From: Streptomyces niger | GTDB lineage: Bacteria > Actinomycetota > Actinomycetes > Streptomycetales > Streptomycetaceae | Reading direction: 5' to 3' | Length of the DNA stretch: 64,000 nucleotides | Assembly: GCF_000718305.1 (NCBI RefSeq) | Contig: NZ_JOFQ01000007.1 | Span: 372,001 to 436,000 of the forward strand | Shown here: piece by piece, positions 37,315 through 46,884 of the stretch | Layout of the letters: each line of letters begins with the position of its first letter | How positions within the stretch are numbered: the first letter of the stretch is position 1 | Notes under the pieces: generated by a model | The model's database searches: none | What the model was told of the DNA's origin: nothing | Seen by the model: the letters and a program-made list of their open reading frames with translations, nothing else | Position numbers and translations under genes: made by a program

Positions 37315-38163
37315 GTGGCCGGACCGACGACTGCCCGCCGTGGCGAGCGCCATGGAGCGCCGGCCGGCCCGTCCGCCGACTCCGATGCGTCCGAGGAGCG
37401 GCGCGGCTCGCGGCTCCCCCGACTGCGGTCGCCGCAGTCGGGGGCGGGCCGCCCCGGCCGCCCGCGTCGCCGTACCCTCATCGCCGGCACGGTCCTCATA
37501 GCGCTGCTGGGCGGCTTCGGTACCTGGGCGCTGTACGGCTCGGACTGGCTCCGCGCGGAGCATGTGCAGGTGCACGGGACAGATGTCCTGACGGAGCGTG
37601 AGGTGCGGGCCGCGGCCGACGTACCCCTGGGGGCGCCCCTCGCCTCCGTGGACACGGACGGCATCACCGCGCGGCTCGGTGACCGGCTCCGCCGCATCAA
37701 GTCGGTCGATGTGACCCGCTCCTGGCCGGACACGGTCGCCCTGACCGTGACGGAACGGCAGCCCGTCCTCGTCGTCCAAAAGGGCGGAAAGTTTATTGAA
37801 GTGGATGACCGAGGCGTACGGTTCGCCACGGTCGGTACCGCGCCCCGCGCGGTGCCCCGGCTGGAAATGGACGCGGCGGATTCGCCGAGCCTGCGCCGTT
37901 TCGGTATCCCTGCACTGAACCGCGCGGCGGTGCAGGTCGCCACCGCGCTTCCCGATACCGTCGGCAAGGACGTGCGCGTCATCCGCGTACGTTCGTACGA
38001 CTCGATCACCCTGGAGCTGACCGGCGGACGCCGGGTCGAGTGGGGCAGCGAGGAACACGGCACAGAAAAAGCCAAGGTACTCGGTGCGCTGCTGAAAGCG
38101 GCGCGTGATGCGCGCCACTTCGACGTGAGCGTCCCCAGTGCGCCCGCCGCGTCCGGTAGTTGA
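37315..38163 (+). CDS. ftsQ: Septum protein FtsQ (DivIB)
   Basis: The 282-residue bitopic protein has a basic cytoplasmic leader (1-60), one membrane helix (TLIAGTVLIALLGGFGTWAL), a POTRA domain starting VQVHGTDVLTEREVRAAADV and a beta domain with ERQPVLVVQKGGKFIEVDDRG. It links FtsL/FtsB to the septal synthase. GTG start follows GGAAAGGAG. The 80-base gap from murG contains no mini-ORF of the coupling type. Confidence 0.92.
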   Translation: MAGPTTARRGERHGAPAGPSADSDASEERRGSRLPRLRSPQSGAGRPGRPRRRTLIAGTVLIALLGGFGTWALYGSDWLRAEHVQVHGTDVLTEREVRAAADVPLGAPLASVDTDGITARLGDRLRRIKSVDVTRSWPDTVALTVTERQPVLVVQKGGKFIEVDDRGVRFATVGTAPRAVPRLEMDAADSPSLRRFGIPALNRAAVQVATALPDTVGKDVRVIRVRSYDSITLELTGGRRVEWGSEEHGTEKAKVLGALLKAARDARHFDVSVPSAPAASGS

Positions 38164-38447
38164 CGTACGTACGCGCAGGCCAGCACCCTGGATGGCTACC
38201 ACTACGGGTGATCACATAGGGTGAAAAGAAAAACGGGAGGTTCGGCGTGTTCGTTGAACGTGCGCCGCTTGTCGACTTAGTGTCTCGTTCCGAAGGGACT
38301 TCGGAAACCGAGGAACACAGGCACTGGTAACCCTAAACTTCAACGTTAGGGTTCGGGTCGGCAATACGGACCGTCCCATCGGCATCAGTCGTTGCCCGCA
38401 GCACATGTGAGGCACCGACACGTAACTCGAGGCGAGAGGCCTTCGAC
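38164..38447 (+). promoter_or_regulatory. ftsQ-ftsZ intergenic regulatory region
   Basis: In Streptomyces this gap carries several ftsZ promoters, including one used during sporulation. Here I see two short hairpins: TTCCGAAG-GGA-CTTCGGAA (38288-38306) and AACCCTAA with TTAGGGTT around a nine-base loop (38329-38353). A GACAC element (38417-38421), the core of WhiA sites, lies 27 bases before the GTG. Local AT content is higher than in flanking genes. Promoters themselves could not be placed confidently. Confidence 0.6.
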
Positions 38448-39668
38448 GTGGCAGCACCGCAGAACTACCTCGCAGTCATCAAGGTCGTCGGCATCGGCGG
38501 CGGTGGCGTGAACGCCATCAACCGGATGATCGAGGTCGGGCTCAAGGGCGTCGAGTTCATCGCGATCAACACCGATGCGCAGGCGTTGCTGATGAGCGAC
38601 GCCGACGTCAAGCTCGACGTCGGCCGTGAGATGACGCGTGGCCTCGGCGCCGGCGCCAACCCGGACGTGGGCCGCAAGGCGGCCGAGGACCACCGCGAGG
38701 AGATCGAGGAGGTCCTCAAGGGGGCCGACATGGTCTTCGTGACCGCGGGCGAGGGCGGCGGCACCGGTACGGGCGGCGCGCCCGTGGTCGCCAACATCGC
38801 GCGCTCTCTGGGCGCCCTGACGATCGGTGTGGTCACCCGGCCGTTCACCTTCGAGGGACGCCGCCGCGCCAACCAGGCCGAGGACGGCATCGCGCAGCTG
38901 CGCGAAGAGGTCGACACGCTCATCGTGATCCCGAACGACCGGCTGCTGTCCATCTCGGACCGCCAGGTAAGTGTTCTTGACGCGTTCAAGTCCGCCGACC
39001 AGGTGCTGCTGTCCGGTGTCCAGGGCATCACCGACCTGATCACCACCCCGGGTCTGATCAACCTCGACTTCGCCGACGTGAAGTCCGTGATGTCCGAGGC
39101 CGGCTCGGCCCTCATGGGCATCGGCTCCGCGCGCGGCGACGACCGCGCGGTGGCCGCGGCCGAGATGGCGATCTCCTCGCCGCTGCTGGAGGCGTCCATC
39201 GACGGCGCCCGCGGCGTACTGCTCTCCATCTCCGGCGGCTCCGACCTCGGTCTTTTCGAGATCAACGAGGCGGCCCAGCTGGTCAGCGAGGCGGCCCACC
39301 CCGAGGCCAACATCATCTTCGGTGCGGTCATCGACGACGCGCTGGGCGACGAGGTCCGCGTGACGGTCATCGCCGCGGGCTTCGACGGCGGTCAGCCGCC
39401 GGCCCGCCGCGAGAACGTGATCAGCTCTTCCTCCGGCAAGCGCGAGGAGCCGGCGGCCCCGGCGAGCCGTCCGGCCGCGCCCCCGGAGCCCCGCCCGGCC
39501 TTCGGCGGCCTCGGCTCCGTCCCGGTGCGGGACGAGGAGCCGGCCCCGGCCGAGCCCGCGCCCGTCAACGAGGCGCCGGCGCCCCCGGTCACGCCGCAGG
39601 TCCCCCCGGCCCGTCCGTACACGGACACCACGGCCGAGGAGCTGGACGTCCCGGACTTCCTGAAGTAG
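38448..39668 (+). CDS. ftsZ: Cell-division tubulin homologue FtsZ
   Basis: The 406-residue GTPase assembles the Z ring and, in aerial hyphae, ladders of rings. GTP binding: [15 protein letters not shown], the tubulin signature [12 protein letters not shown] (near 103-114) and the T7 loop [12 protein letters not shown] Pro/Ala-rich linker of about 75 residues leads to the C-terminal peptide ELDVPDFLK that binds SepF. GTG start after GAGGCGAGAGG. Confidence 0.97.
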   Translation: MAAPQNYLAVIKVVGIGGGGVNAINRMIEVGLKGVEFIAINTDAQALLMSDADVKLDVGREMTRGLGAGANPDVGRKAAEDHREEIEEVLKGADMVFVTAGEGGGTGTGGAPVVANIARSLGALTIGVVTRPFTFEGRRRANQAEDGIAQLREEVDTLIVIPNDRLLSISDRQVSVLDAFKSADQVLLSGVQGITDLITTPGLINLDFADVKSVMSEAGSALMGIGSARGDDRAVAAAEMAISSPLLEASIDGARGVLLSISGGSDLGLFEINEAAQLVSEAAHPEANIIFGAVIDDALGDEVRVTVIAAGFDGGQPPARRENVISSSSGKREEPAAPASRPAAPPEPRPAFGGLGSVPVRDEEPAPAEPAPVNEAPAPPVTPQVPPARPYTDTTAEELDVPDFLK

Positions 39669-39682
39669 CCGAAGACGCAGCA

Positions 39683-40432
39683 GTGATAGGACAGCAGCAC
39701 TCTGTGCTGACGGACGACGCGAGCGGCGCGCACTTCGCCTTCACCGACCGGTGGGGCGGGGTGAGCGCCGCTCCGTATGCCGAGCTCAATCTCGGCGGCG
39801 CCGTGGGCGACGACCCGCAGGCGGTACGGACCAATCGCGAACTGGCGGCCAAGGGCCTCGGGCTGGATCCGGCCGATGTGGTCTGGATGAACCAGGTGCA
39901 CGGGCGCGACGTGGCCGTGGTGGACGGGCCGTGGCAGGACGGAACCGACGTGCCCTGCGTGGACGCGGTCGTGACGGCCCGTCGGGGCCTCGCCCTCGCC
40001 GTTCTCACCGCCGACTGCACCCCCGTTCTTCTCGCCGACCCGGTCGCCGGGGTGGCGGGCGCCGCGCACGCCGGGCGTCCGGGCCTGGTCGCCGGAGTGG
40101 TGCCGGCCACCGTCGAGGTGATGACCGCGCTGGGGGCCGACCCCACGCGGATCACGGCCCGCACCGGCCCCGCGGTCTGCGGCGGGTGCTACGAAGTGCC
40201 GGAGGCGATGCGCGCCGACGTGGCCGCCGTGGTGCCCGAGGCGTACGCGACCACCACCTGGGGGACCCCGGCGGTCGACGTGGTGGCCGGGGTGGCCGCC
40301 CAACTCGCCCGGTGCGGCGTGCGGATGCGTGAACATTCCCACATCTGCACGCTGGAGTCGGCGGATCATTTCTCCTACCGGCGCGACCGCACGACGGGGC
40401 GGCTCGCGAGCTACGTATGGCTGGACGGCTGA
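39683..40432 (+). CDS. pgeF: PgeF/YfiH peptidoglycan editing factor (multicopper-oxidase-like)
   Basis: The 249-residue protein belongs to the YfiH family, with metal/catalytic residues in VWMNQVHGRDV, LTADCTPVLLAD, AAHAGRPGLV and GPAVCGGCYEV. In Escherichia coli the family prevents misincorporation of serine into the murein stem; other members act as purine nucleoside enzymes. Here the alignment reads AAHAGRPGL where most relatives have AAHAGWRG, a small local deviation. The GTG start is 14 bases after ftsZ. Confidence 0.9.
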   Translation: MIGQQHSVLTDDASGAHFAFTDRWGGVSAAPYAELNLGGAVGDDPQAVRTNRELAAKGLGLDPADVVWMNQVHGRDVAVVDGPWQDGTDVPCVDAVVTARRGLALAVLTADCTPVLLADPVAGVAGAAHAGRPGLVAGVVPATVEVMTALGADPTRITARTGPAVCGGCYEVPEAMRADVAAVVPEAYATTTWGTPAVDVVAGVAAQLARCGVRMREHSHICTLESADHFSYRRDRTTGRLASYVWLDG

Positions 40433-40435
40433 GCT

Positions 40436-41155
40436 GTGACGGACCGTAGAACGGAACTGGCCGACAACCTGGCCCGGGTGGAGGACCGTATCTCCGCCGC
40501 TTGTGCCAAAGCCGGTCGTAATCGTGACGATGTCACCCTGATTGTGGTCACAAAGACATACCCAGCCTCCGATGTCCGTATCCTTTCGGAATTGGGCATC
40601 CGGCACGTCGCGGAGAATCGGGACCAGGATGCGGCCCCCAAGGCAGCCGCTTGCTCCGATTTGCCCCTTACTTGGCATTTCGTCGGTCAATTGCAGACAA
40701 ATAAAGTCCGGTCTGTCACTGGATACGCGGATATCGTGCAGTCCGTGGACCGGGTCAAGCTCGTCACCGCGCTCTCCAAGGAAGCGGTGCGTGCCGGACG
40801 CGAGCTGAACTGCCTGATCCAGGTGGCGCTCGACGCCGAGTCGGACGCGCGCGGCGACCGTGGCGGCGTGGGCCCGGGCGGGGTCGCGGCACTGGCCGAC
40901 GCGGTGGCGGCGGCCGAGGGGCTGCGGCTGGGCGGCCTGATGACGGTCGCCCCGCTGGCCGGGCCGTTCGCGCGCCGCCAACGTGCGGCTTTCGACCGGC
41001 TGATGGAAATCTCATCCGGCCTGCGCGCGAGTCATCCTGCTGCGAAAATGGTCTCAGCGGGAATGAGTTCGGATCTCGAGGACGCGGTGGCCGCCGGTGC
41101 GACACATGTACGCGTCGGCACTGCGGTACTCGGAGTCCGACCACGGCTCGGGTAA
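40436..41155 (+). CDS. YggS-family pyridoxal phosphate homeostasis protein
   Basis: The 239-residue single-domain alanine-racemase-fold protein binds PLP through the lysine in IVVTKTYPASDV. HVAENRDQDAAPK, WHFVGQLQTNK and SAGMSSDLEDAVAAGATHVRVGTAVLG are family hallmarks (the usual GENR appears as AENR). It buffers PLP and amino-acid pools. The GTG is three bases after pgeF. Codon use is markedly more AT-rich around 40500-40730 than in its neighbours. Confidence 0.92.
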   Translation: MTDRRTELADNLARVEDRISAACAKAGRNRDDVTLIVVTKTYPASDVRILSELGIRHVAENRDQDAAPKAAACSDLPLTWHFVGQLQTNKVRSVTGYADIVQSVDRVKLVTALSKEAVRAGRELNCLIQVALDAESDARGDRGGVGPGGVAALADAVAAAEGLRLGGLMTVAPLAGPFARRQRAAFDRLMEISSGLRASHPAAKMVSAGMSSDLEDAVAAGATHVRVGTAVLGVRPRLG

Positions 41156-41279
41156 CGTCGCGAAGCAAGTCGGACCACAGCACAAAATATGGTCATTACC
41201 GTCAAAAGACGGGCAGGCCGAGTGGATCCAAGGCGACCGGTGACGGAGCCGATCCACCACAGAGCGGAGGACGCAGAGA

Positions 41280-41900
41280 ATGGCCGGCGCGATGCGCAAG
41301 ATGGCGGTCTACCTCGGCCTCGTGGAGGACGATGGGTACGACGGCCGGGGCTTCGACCCCGACGACGACTTCGAGCCCGAACTCGACCCGGAGCCCGAGC
41401 CCGAGAGGCGGCAGCAGCACCAGCCGCCCACCGAGGCACGCCCCGAACGGGACGAACCGGTGCGAGTCGTTCAGCCGCCGGCGCAACGTGAGTCCTCGCC
41501 GCCGGCCGCGGAAAACGGACGACCCGCCCGAATCGCCCCCGTGGCGTCCATCACACCCGAACGTCCAAATCTGGAGAAGAACGCACCGGTGATCATGCCC
41601 AAGGTTGTGTCCGAGCGGGAGCCCTACCGCATCACCACGCTGCACCCCCGGACCTACAACGAGGCCCGTACCATCGGGGAACACTTCCGTGAGGGCACTC
41701 CGGTGATCATGAATCTGACGGAGATGGACGACACGGACGCGAAGCGACTTGTCGACTTTGCCGCCGGGTTGGTGTTCGGTTTGCACGGCAGCATCGAGCG
41801 GGTGACACAGAAGGTGTTCCTGCTGTCTCCTGCTAACGTCGATGTCACGGCGGAGGACAAGGCCCGTATCGCAGAGGGCGGGTTCTTCAACCAGAGCTGA
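41280..41900 (+). CDS. sepF: FtsZ membrane anchor SepF
   Basis: The 206-residue protein starts with a short amphipathic helix ([13 protein letters not shown]) that inserts in the membrane, an acidic Asp/Glu/Pro linker and the C-terminal SepF dimer domain ([49 protein letters not shown]). In actinobacteria, which lack FtsA and ZipA, SepF attaches FtsZ to the membrane. ATG follows GCGGAGGAC; an in-frame ATG five codons downstream (41292) is possible. Confidence 0.94.
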   Translation: MAGAMRKMAVYLGLVEDDGYDGRGFDPDDDFEPELDPEPEPERRQQHQPPTEARPERDEPVRVVQPPAQRESSPPAAENGRPARIAPVASITPERPNLEKNAPVIMPKVVSEREPYRITTLHPRTYNEARTIGEHFREGTPVIMNLTEMDDTDAKRLVDFAAGLVFGLHGSIERVTQKVFLLSPANVDVTAEDKARIAEGGFFNQS

Positions 41901-41964
41901 GACGCAACACCGGGCACACCGAGGCCGTAGGGCCGACACAGGCAAGGGGAGAGGGAAGCGCGAG

Positions 41965-42261
41965 ATGGGCATCGCACTGCAGGTGATCTATATCGCGCTG
42001 TACTGCTTCCTCATTGTGTTGATCTTCCGGCTGGTGATGGACTACGTCTTCCAGTTCGCCCGTTCATGGCAACCCGGCAAGGCGATGGTGGTCGTACTGG
42101 AGGCCACTTACACTGTGACTGATCCGCCACTCAAGCTTCTGCGGCGTGTCATACCGCCGCTGCGTCTCGGGGGCGTGGCGCTCGACCTGTCCTTCTTCGT
42201 ACTGATGATCATCGTCTACATCCTGATCACCGTCGTGAGCAACGTCGTGAGCAAGTTGTGA
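41965..42261 (+). CDS. YggT-family small membrane protein
   Basis: The 98-residue protein has two membrane helices separated by a conserved loop, with FRLVMDYVFQFARSW and VTDPPLKLLRRVIPPLRLGG. It is a fixed dcw neighbour between sepF and divIVA in actinobacteria; its role is not established. The ATG at 41965 has GGGGAGAGGGA upstream; the longer frame from 41842 lies inside sepF. Confidence 0.9.
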   Translation: MGIALQVIYIALYCFLIVLIFRLVMDYVFQFARSWQPGKAMVVVLEATYTVTDPPLKLLRRVIPPLRLGGVALDLSFFVLMIIVYILITVVSNVVSKL

Positions 42262-42310
42262 ACGATACGGTCTTGCCGATTGCCGACGACTACGTTGAGG
42301 TGAAGAAGAG

Positions 42311-43426
42311 ATGCCGTTGACCCCCGAGGACGTGCGGAACAAGCAGTTCACGACCGTCCGCCTCCGAGAAGGCTATGACGAGGACGAGGTCGATGCCTTC
42401 CTCGATGAGGTCGAAGCCGAACTGACCCGTCTGCTCCGGGAGAACGAGGACCTGCGCGCCAAGCTGGCCGCGGCGACCCGTGCTGCCGCGCAGAACCAGC
42501 AGCAGCAGGGGATGCGCAAGCAGCAGCAGGAGCAGGACGGCCCGCCGCAGCAGCAGCGGCCCGGTGCCCCCGTGCCCGCCGCCATATCAGGTCCGCAGCC
42601 GGTCCCGCCCGGCCAGCAGCAGGGGATGGGTGGCCCGCCCCAGCTGCCCGGCGGCGCACCGCAGCTGCCCGCAGGTCCCGGTGGCCACGGCCCCGGTCCG
42701 CAGGGTCCGCACGGCGGCCAGATGGGCCCCGGCGGCCCCATGGGTGGTCCGATGGGCGGCCCCGGCGGTGGCCCGCAGCTGCCGCAGCCGGGTCAGGGCG
42801 GCCCGGGTGGTGACAGCGCCGCTCGCGTGCTGTCGCTGGCACAGCAGACCGCCGACCAGGCGATCGCGGAGGCCCGTTCCGAGGCCAACAAGATCGTCGG
42901 CGAGGCGCGCAGCCGCGCCGAGGGCCTGGAGCGGGACGCCCGCGCCAAGGCCGACGCGCTGGAGCGGGACGCGCAGGAGAAGCACCGCGTCGCGATGGGC
43001 TCCCTGGAGTCCGCCCGCGCCACGCTGGAGCGCAAGGTCGAGGACCTGCGTGGCTTCGAGCGCGAGTACCGCACGCGCCTGAAGTCGTACCTGGAGAGCC
43101 AGCTGCGTCAGCTGGAGAACCAGTCCGACGACTCGCTCGCCCCGCCGCGGACCCCGGCCGCAGCTTCGCTGCCGGCCTCCCCGTCGATGGCGTCGGCCGG
43201 TGCCGGTTCCATGGGCGGCGGCTCCAGCCACACCATGGGCGGCAACCAGTCCATGGGCGGCCACGGCGGCTCCAACGGCAGCAACGCCCCGTCGTACGGC
43301 GGTCAGCAGCAGATGTCGCCGGCCATGACACAGCCGATGGCGCCGGTGCGGCCGCAGGGTCAGCAGCAGATGCAGCAGGCGCCTTCGCCGATGCGTGGGT
43401 TCCTCATCGACGAGGACGACAACTAG
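42311..43426 (+). CDS. divIVA: Polar growth determinant DivIVA
   Basis: The 371-residue protein has the DivIVA N-terminal lipid-binding coiled coil ([40 protein letters not shown]). A long Gln/Gly/Pro/Met-rich insert (about 60-165), a second coiled coil (about 170-270, rich in Ala/Arg/Glu) and a Met/Gly/Ser/Gln-rich tail follow. In Streptomyces it marks hyphal tips, organises apical wall growth and is a target of the kinase AfsK. A strong terminator follows. Confidence 0.94.
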   Translation: MPLTPEDVRNKQFTTVRLREGYDEDEVDAFLDEVEAELTRLLRENEDLRAKLAAATRAAAQNQQQQGMRKQQQEQDGPPQQQRPGAPVPAAISGPQPVPPGQQQGMGGPPQLPGGAPQLPAGPGGHGPGPQGPHGGQMGPGGPMGGPMGGPGGGPQLPQPGQGGPGGDSAARVLSLAQQTADQAIAEARSEANKIVGEARSRAEGLERDARAKADALERDAQEKHRVAMGSLESARATLERKVEDLRGFEREYRTRLKSYLESQLRQLENQSDDSLAPPRTPAAASLPASPSMASAGAGSMGGGSSHTMGGNQSMGGHGGSNGSNAPSYGGQQQMSPAMTQPMAPVRPQGQQQMQQAPSPMRGFLIDEDDN

Positions 43427-43490
43427 GCGCTGTCGCGCCGGGTGGCCGACGTTGGGCGGCACCGGCGCGGTGGGCACAGTCGGCAATCAG

Positions 43491-43531
43491 GGCCGGGCCC
43501 CTGGGGATCTCCCCGGGGGCCCGGCCCTTTT
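43491..43531 (+). terminator. Rho-independent terminator of the dcw cluster after divIVA
   Basis: GGCCGGGCCC...GGGA pairs with the complementary arm ending GGGCCCGGCC (43491-43528), interrupted by one mismatch, around a short loop. TTTT follows. Confidence 0.8.
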
Positions 43532-43592
43532 CGCCTTCGGCGTGGGCGATGAGCGCCGTGGGCGCTGAGGTCGACGGCGGGCTGCACCGACG

Positions 43593-43634
43593 TTGGGGTT
43601 GCTCGCGCAGTTCCCCGCGCCCCTCACGGGGCGC
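43593..43634. repeat. Dispersed Streptomyces-type intergenic repeat
   Basis: Read on the minus strand the segment contains GCGCGGGGAACTGCGCGA next to a small GCGCCCC/GGGGCGC hairpin. I recognise this word as one found many times between genes in Streptomyces chromosomes; I could not count copies outside this window. It lies between two convergent terminators. Confidence 0.5.
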
Positions 43635-43637
43635 ATG

Positions 43638-43673
43638 CCGAGGCCCCCGGTTCGCTCGAACCGGGGGCCTCGG
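43638..43673. terminator. 17-bp terminator hairpin after ileS
   Basis: CCGAGGCCCCCGGTTCG and its exact complement (43638-43654, 43657-43673) enclose a two-base loop, 36 bases from the ileS stop on the minus strand. It may also stop read-through from divIVA. Confidence 0.8.
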
Positions 43674-43708
43674 TGTGTCGTTCGTAGGGGCCGGGTCGGC
43701 CCGTACGG

Positions 43709-46700
43709 TTACGCCTTGCGCAGGCGGAAGGTGAGCGCCAGGGCCTCGTCGGTGAACGGCTCGCCGTACGCCTCGTCCGCGTCACCGGCGGCGAAGTCCG
43801 TCGCCAGGACCTCGTCGGCGATCAGGGCCGCGTGGTCGGCCAGGGCCGTGCGGACCTCCTCGTCGGTGGACTGCCAGCGCAGGGCGATCCGGTCCGCGAC
43901 GTCCAGGCCGCTGTTCTTGCGGGCCTCCTGGATGAGGCGGATGGCGTCGCGGGCCAGACCGGCGCGACGCAGCTCCGGGGTGATCTCCAGGTCCAGGGCG
44001 ACCGTGGCGCCGGAGTCGGACGCCACGGACCAGCCCTCGCGCGGGGTCTCGGTGATGATGACCTCGTCGGGGGCCAGGGTGACCGTCTCGCCGTCGACCT
44101 CGACCGAGGCCGTGCCCTCGCGCAGGGCGAGGGAGAGCGCGGCGGCGTCGGCGTTCGCGATGGCCTTGGCGACCGCCTGAACGCCCTTGCCGAATCGCTT
44201 GCCCAGTGCACGGAAGTTGGCCTTGGCCGTGGTGTCGACCAGCGAGCCGCCGCCCGCCGGTCCGGCGGAGGACTCAGCGAGGGAGGCCAGCGAGCTGACG
44301 TTCAGCTCCTCGGTGATCTGCGTACGCAGGTCGTCGGAGAGGTTCTCGAAGCCGGCCGCGGCGACCAGCGCGCGGGACAGCGGCTGGCGGGTCTTCACGC
44401 CGGACTCGGCGCGGGTGGCGCGGCCCAGCTCGACCAGGCGGCGGACCAGGACCATCTGCGCGGAGAGCGTCGGGTCGATCGCCGAGCGGTCCGCCACCGG
44501 CCAGGAGGAGAGGTGGACGGAGTCCGGCGCGTCCGGGGTGACCGGCACGACCAGGTCCTGCCAGACCCGCTCGGTGATGAAGGGGGTCAGGGGGGCCATG
44601 AGGCGGGTGACCGTCTCGACGACCTCGTGGAGGGTGCGCAGCGCGGCCGCGTCGCCCTGCCAGAAGCGGCGGCGCGAGCGGCGTACGTACCAGTTGGAGA
44701 GGTCGTCGACGAAGGCGGACAGCAGCTTGCCGGCGCGCTGGGTGTCGTACGCCTCCAGCGCCTCCGTCACGCCCTCGACCAGCGTGTTCAGCTCGCCGAG
44801 CAGCCAGCGGTCCAGGATCGGACGGTCCGCGGGGGCCGGGTCGGACGCGGTGGGCGCCCAGCCGGCCGTACGGGCGTACAGGGCCTGGAAGGCGACGGTG
44901 TTCCAGTAGGTGAGAAGGGTCTTGCGGACCACTTCCTGGATCGTGCCGTGGCCGACGCGGCGCGCGGCCCAGGGGGAGCCGCCGGCCGCCATGAACCACC
45001 GGACCGCGTCGGCGCCGTGCTGGTCCATCAGCGGGATCGGCTGGAGGATGTTGCCCAGGTGCTTGGACATCTTCCGGCCGTCCTCGGCCAGGATGTGGCC
45101 CAGGCAGACGACGTTCTCGTAGGAGGACTTGTCGAAGACGAGCGTGCCGACCGCCATCAGCGTGTAGAACCAGCCGCGGGTCTGGTCGATGGCCTCGGAG
45201 ATGAACTGCGCCGGGTAGCGCTTCTCGAAGATCTCCTTGTTGCGGTACGGGTAGCCCCACTGCGCGAAGGGCATCGAGCCCGAGTCGTACCAGGCGTCGA
45301 TGACCTCGGGGACGCGTACGGCCTCCGCCGAGCAGCCCTCGTGGGAGCAGGTGAAGGTGACGTCGTCGATGAACGGGCGGTGCGGGTCCAGGCCCGTCTG
45401 GTCGGTGCCGGTCAGCTCCGACAGCTCGGCGAGCGAGCCGACGCAGGTGAGGTGGTCCTCCGCGCAGCGCCAGATGGGCAGCGGGGTGCCCCAGTAGCGG
45501 TTCCGGGAGAGCGCCCAGTCGATGTTGTTGTTCAGCCAGTCTCCGAAACGGCCGTGCTTGACCGAATCCGGGTACCAGTTGGTGTTCTCGTTCTCCCGCA
45601 GCAGCGCGTCCTTGATCGCGGTGGTGCGGATGTACCAGGACGGCTGGGCGTAGTACAGCAGCGCCGTGTGGCAGCGCCAGCAGTGCGGGTAGCTGTGCTC
45701 GTAGGCGACGTGCCGGAAGAGCAGGCCGCGCGCGTCCAGGTCGGCGACCAGCGCCTCGTCGGCCTTCTTGAAGAACTGCCCGCCGACCAGGGCGAGGCCC
45801 TCCTCGAAGGTGCCGTCGGGGCGGACGGGGTTGATGACCGGCAGGTCGTAGCTCTTGCAGGTCTTGAGGTCGTCCTCACCGAAGGCGGGCGCCTGGTGGA
45901 CCAGGCCCGTGCCGTCCTCGGTGGTGACGTACTCGGCGTTGACGACGAAGTTGGCGCCTTCGAGCTCGACCAGGCCGAACGGGCGCTCGTACGCCCAGCG
46001 CTCCATCTCGCGCCCGGTGAAGGTCTGCCCCGTGGTCGTCCAGCCCTCGCCGAGCGCCTTCTCGACCAGCTGCTCGGCGACGACCAGCTGCTCGCTGCCG
46101 TCGGTGGCGACGACGTACGTGACGTCGGGGTGCGCGGCGACGGCGGTGTTGGAGACCAGCGTCCAGGGCGTGGTCGTCCAGATCAGCAGCTTCGCCTCGC
46201 CGGCCAGCGGGCCGGAGGTCAGCGGCAGGCGGACGTAGACCGAGGGGTCGACGACCGTCTCGTAGCCCTGGGCCAGCTCGTGGTCCGAGAGGCCGGTGCC
46301 GCAGCGGGGGCACCAGGGGGCGACGCGGTGGTCCTGGACCAGCAGGCCCTTCTTGAAGATCTCCTTCAGCGACCACCACACCGACTCGATGTACTCGGGG
46401 TTCATCGTGCGGTACGCGTCGTCGAGGTCGACCCAGTAGCCCATCCGGGTGGTGAGCTCGGCGAAGGCGTCGGTGTGGCGGGTCACCGACTCGCGGCACT
46501 TGGCGTTGAACTCGGCGATGCCGTACGCCTCGATGTCCTTCTTGCCGTTGAAGCCCAGCTCCTTCTCCACGGCGAGCTCCACGGGCAGGCCGTGGCAGTC
46601 CCAGCCGGCCTTCCGGCCGACGTGGTAGCCCTGCATGGTGCGGAAGCGGGGGAAGACGTCCTTGAAGACGCGGGCTTCGATGTGGTGTGCGCCCGGCATG

Positions 46701-46870
46701 CCGTTCGCCGTGGGCGGGCCCTCGTAGAACACCCACTCCGGGCGGCCCTCGGACTGCTCAAGGGTGCGCGCGAAGACCTTCTGCTCCTGCCAGAAGTCGA
46801 GCACGGCGTGCTCGAGGGCAGGCAGGTCCACCTGCGCGGGCACCTGGTTGTACTGGGGTGTGGAACTCAT
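43709..46870 (-). CDS. ileS: Isoleucyl-tRNA synthetase (long, type 2-like)
   Basis: The 1053-residue class I synthetase charges tRNA-Ile. The HIGH motif appears as GAHHIEARVFKD near residue 60, the KMSKS loop as GRKMSKHLG near 620. DAWYDSGSMPFAQWGYPY and overall length place it with the type 2 (eukaryote-like) enzymes, which in other organisms tolerate mupirocin. The editing domain and a C-terminal anticodon-binding domain are complete. ATG follows GGAGGAAG. A T-box leader precedes it. Confidence 0.96.
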   Translation of the reverse strand: MSSTPQYNQVPAQVDLPALEHAVLDFWQEQKVFARTLEQSEGRPEWVFYEGPPTANGMPGAHHIEARVFKDVFPRFRTMQGYHVGRKAGWDCHGLPVELAVEKELGFNGKKDIEAYGIAEFNAKCRESVTRHTDAFAELTTRMGYWVDLDDAYRTMNPEYIESVWWSLKEIFKKGLLVQDHRVAPWCPRCGTGLSDHELAQGYETVVDPSVYVRLPLTSGPLAGEAKLLIWTTTPWTLVSNTAVAAHPDVTYVVATDGSEQLVVAEQLVEKALGEGWTTTGQTFTGREMERWAYERPFGLVELEGANFVVNAEYVTTEDGTGLVHQAPAFGEDDLKTCKSYDLPVINPVRPDGTFEEGLALVGGQFFKKADEALVADLDARGLLFRHVAYEHSYPHCWRCHTALLYYAQPSWYIRTTAIKDALLRENENTNWYPDSVKHGRFGDWLNNNIDWALSRNRYWGTPLPIWRCAEDHLTCVGSLAELSELTGTDQTGLDPHRPFIDDVTFTCSHEGCSAEAVRVPEVIDAWYDSGSMPFAQWGYPYRNKEIFEKRYPAQFISEAIDQTRGWFYTLMAVGTLVFDKSSYENVVCLGHILAEDGRKMSKHLGNILQPIPLMDQHGADAVRWFMAAGGSPWAARRVGHGTIQEVVRKTLLTYWNTVAFQALYARTAGWAPTASDPAPADRPILDRWLLGELNTLVEGVTEALEAYDTQRAGKLLSAFVDDLSNWYVRRSRRRFWQGDAAALRTLHEVVETVTRLMAPLTPFITERVWQDLVVPVTPDAPDSVHLSSWPVADRSAIDPTLSAQMVLVRRLVELGRATRAESGVKTRQPLSRALVAAAGFENLSDDLRTQITEELNVSSLASLAESSAGPAGGGSLVDTTAKANFRALGKRFGKGVQAVAKAIANADAAALSLALREGTASVEVDGETVTLAPDEVIITETPREGWSVASDSGATVALDLEITPELRRAGLARDAIRLIQEARKNSGLDVADRIALRWQSTDEEVRTALADHAALIADEVLATDFAAGDADEAYGEPFTDEALALTFRLRKA

Positions 46871-46884
46871 CGGGGGCTTCCTCC

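Noticed and set aside
37257..37601. 114-codon frame with a good ribosome site starting before ftsQ
   Set aside because: It is out of frame with ftsQ, overlaps it for almost 290 bases and yields an Arg/Pro-rich product with no homology.
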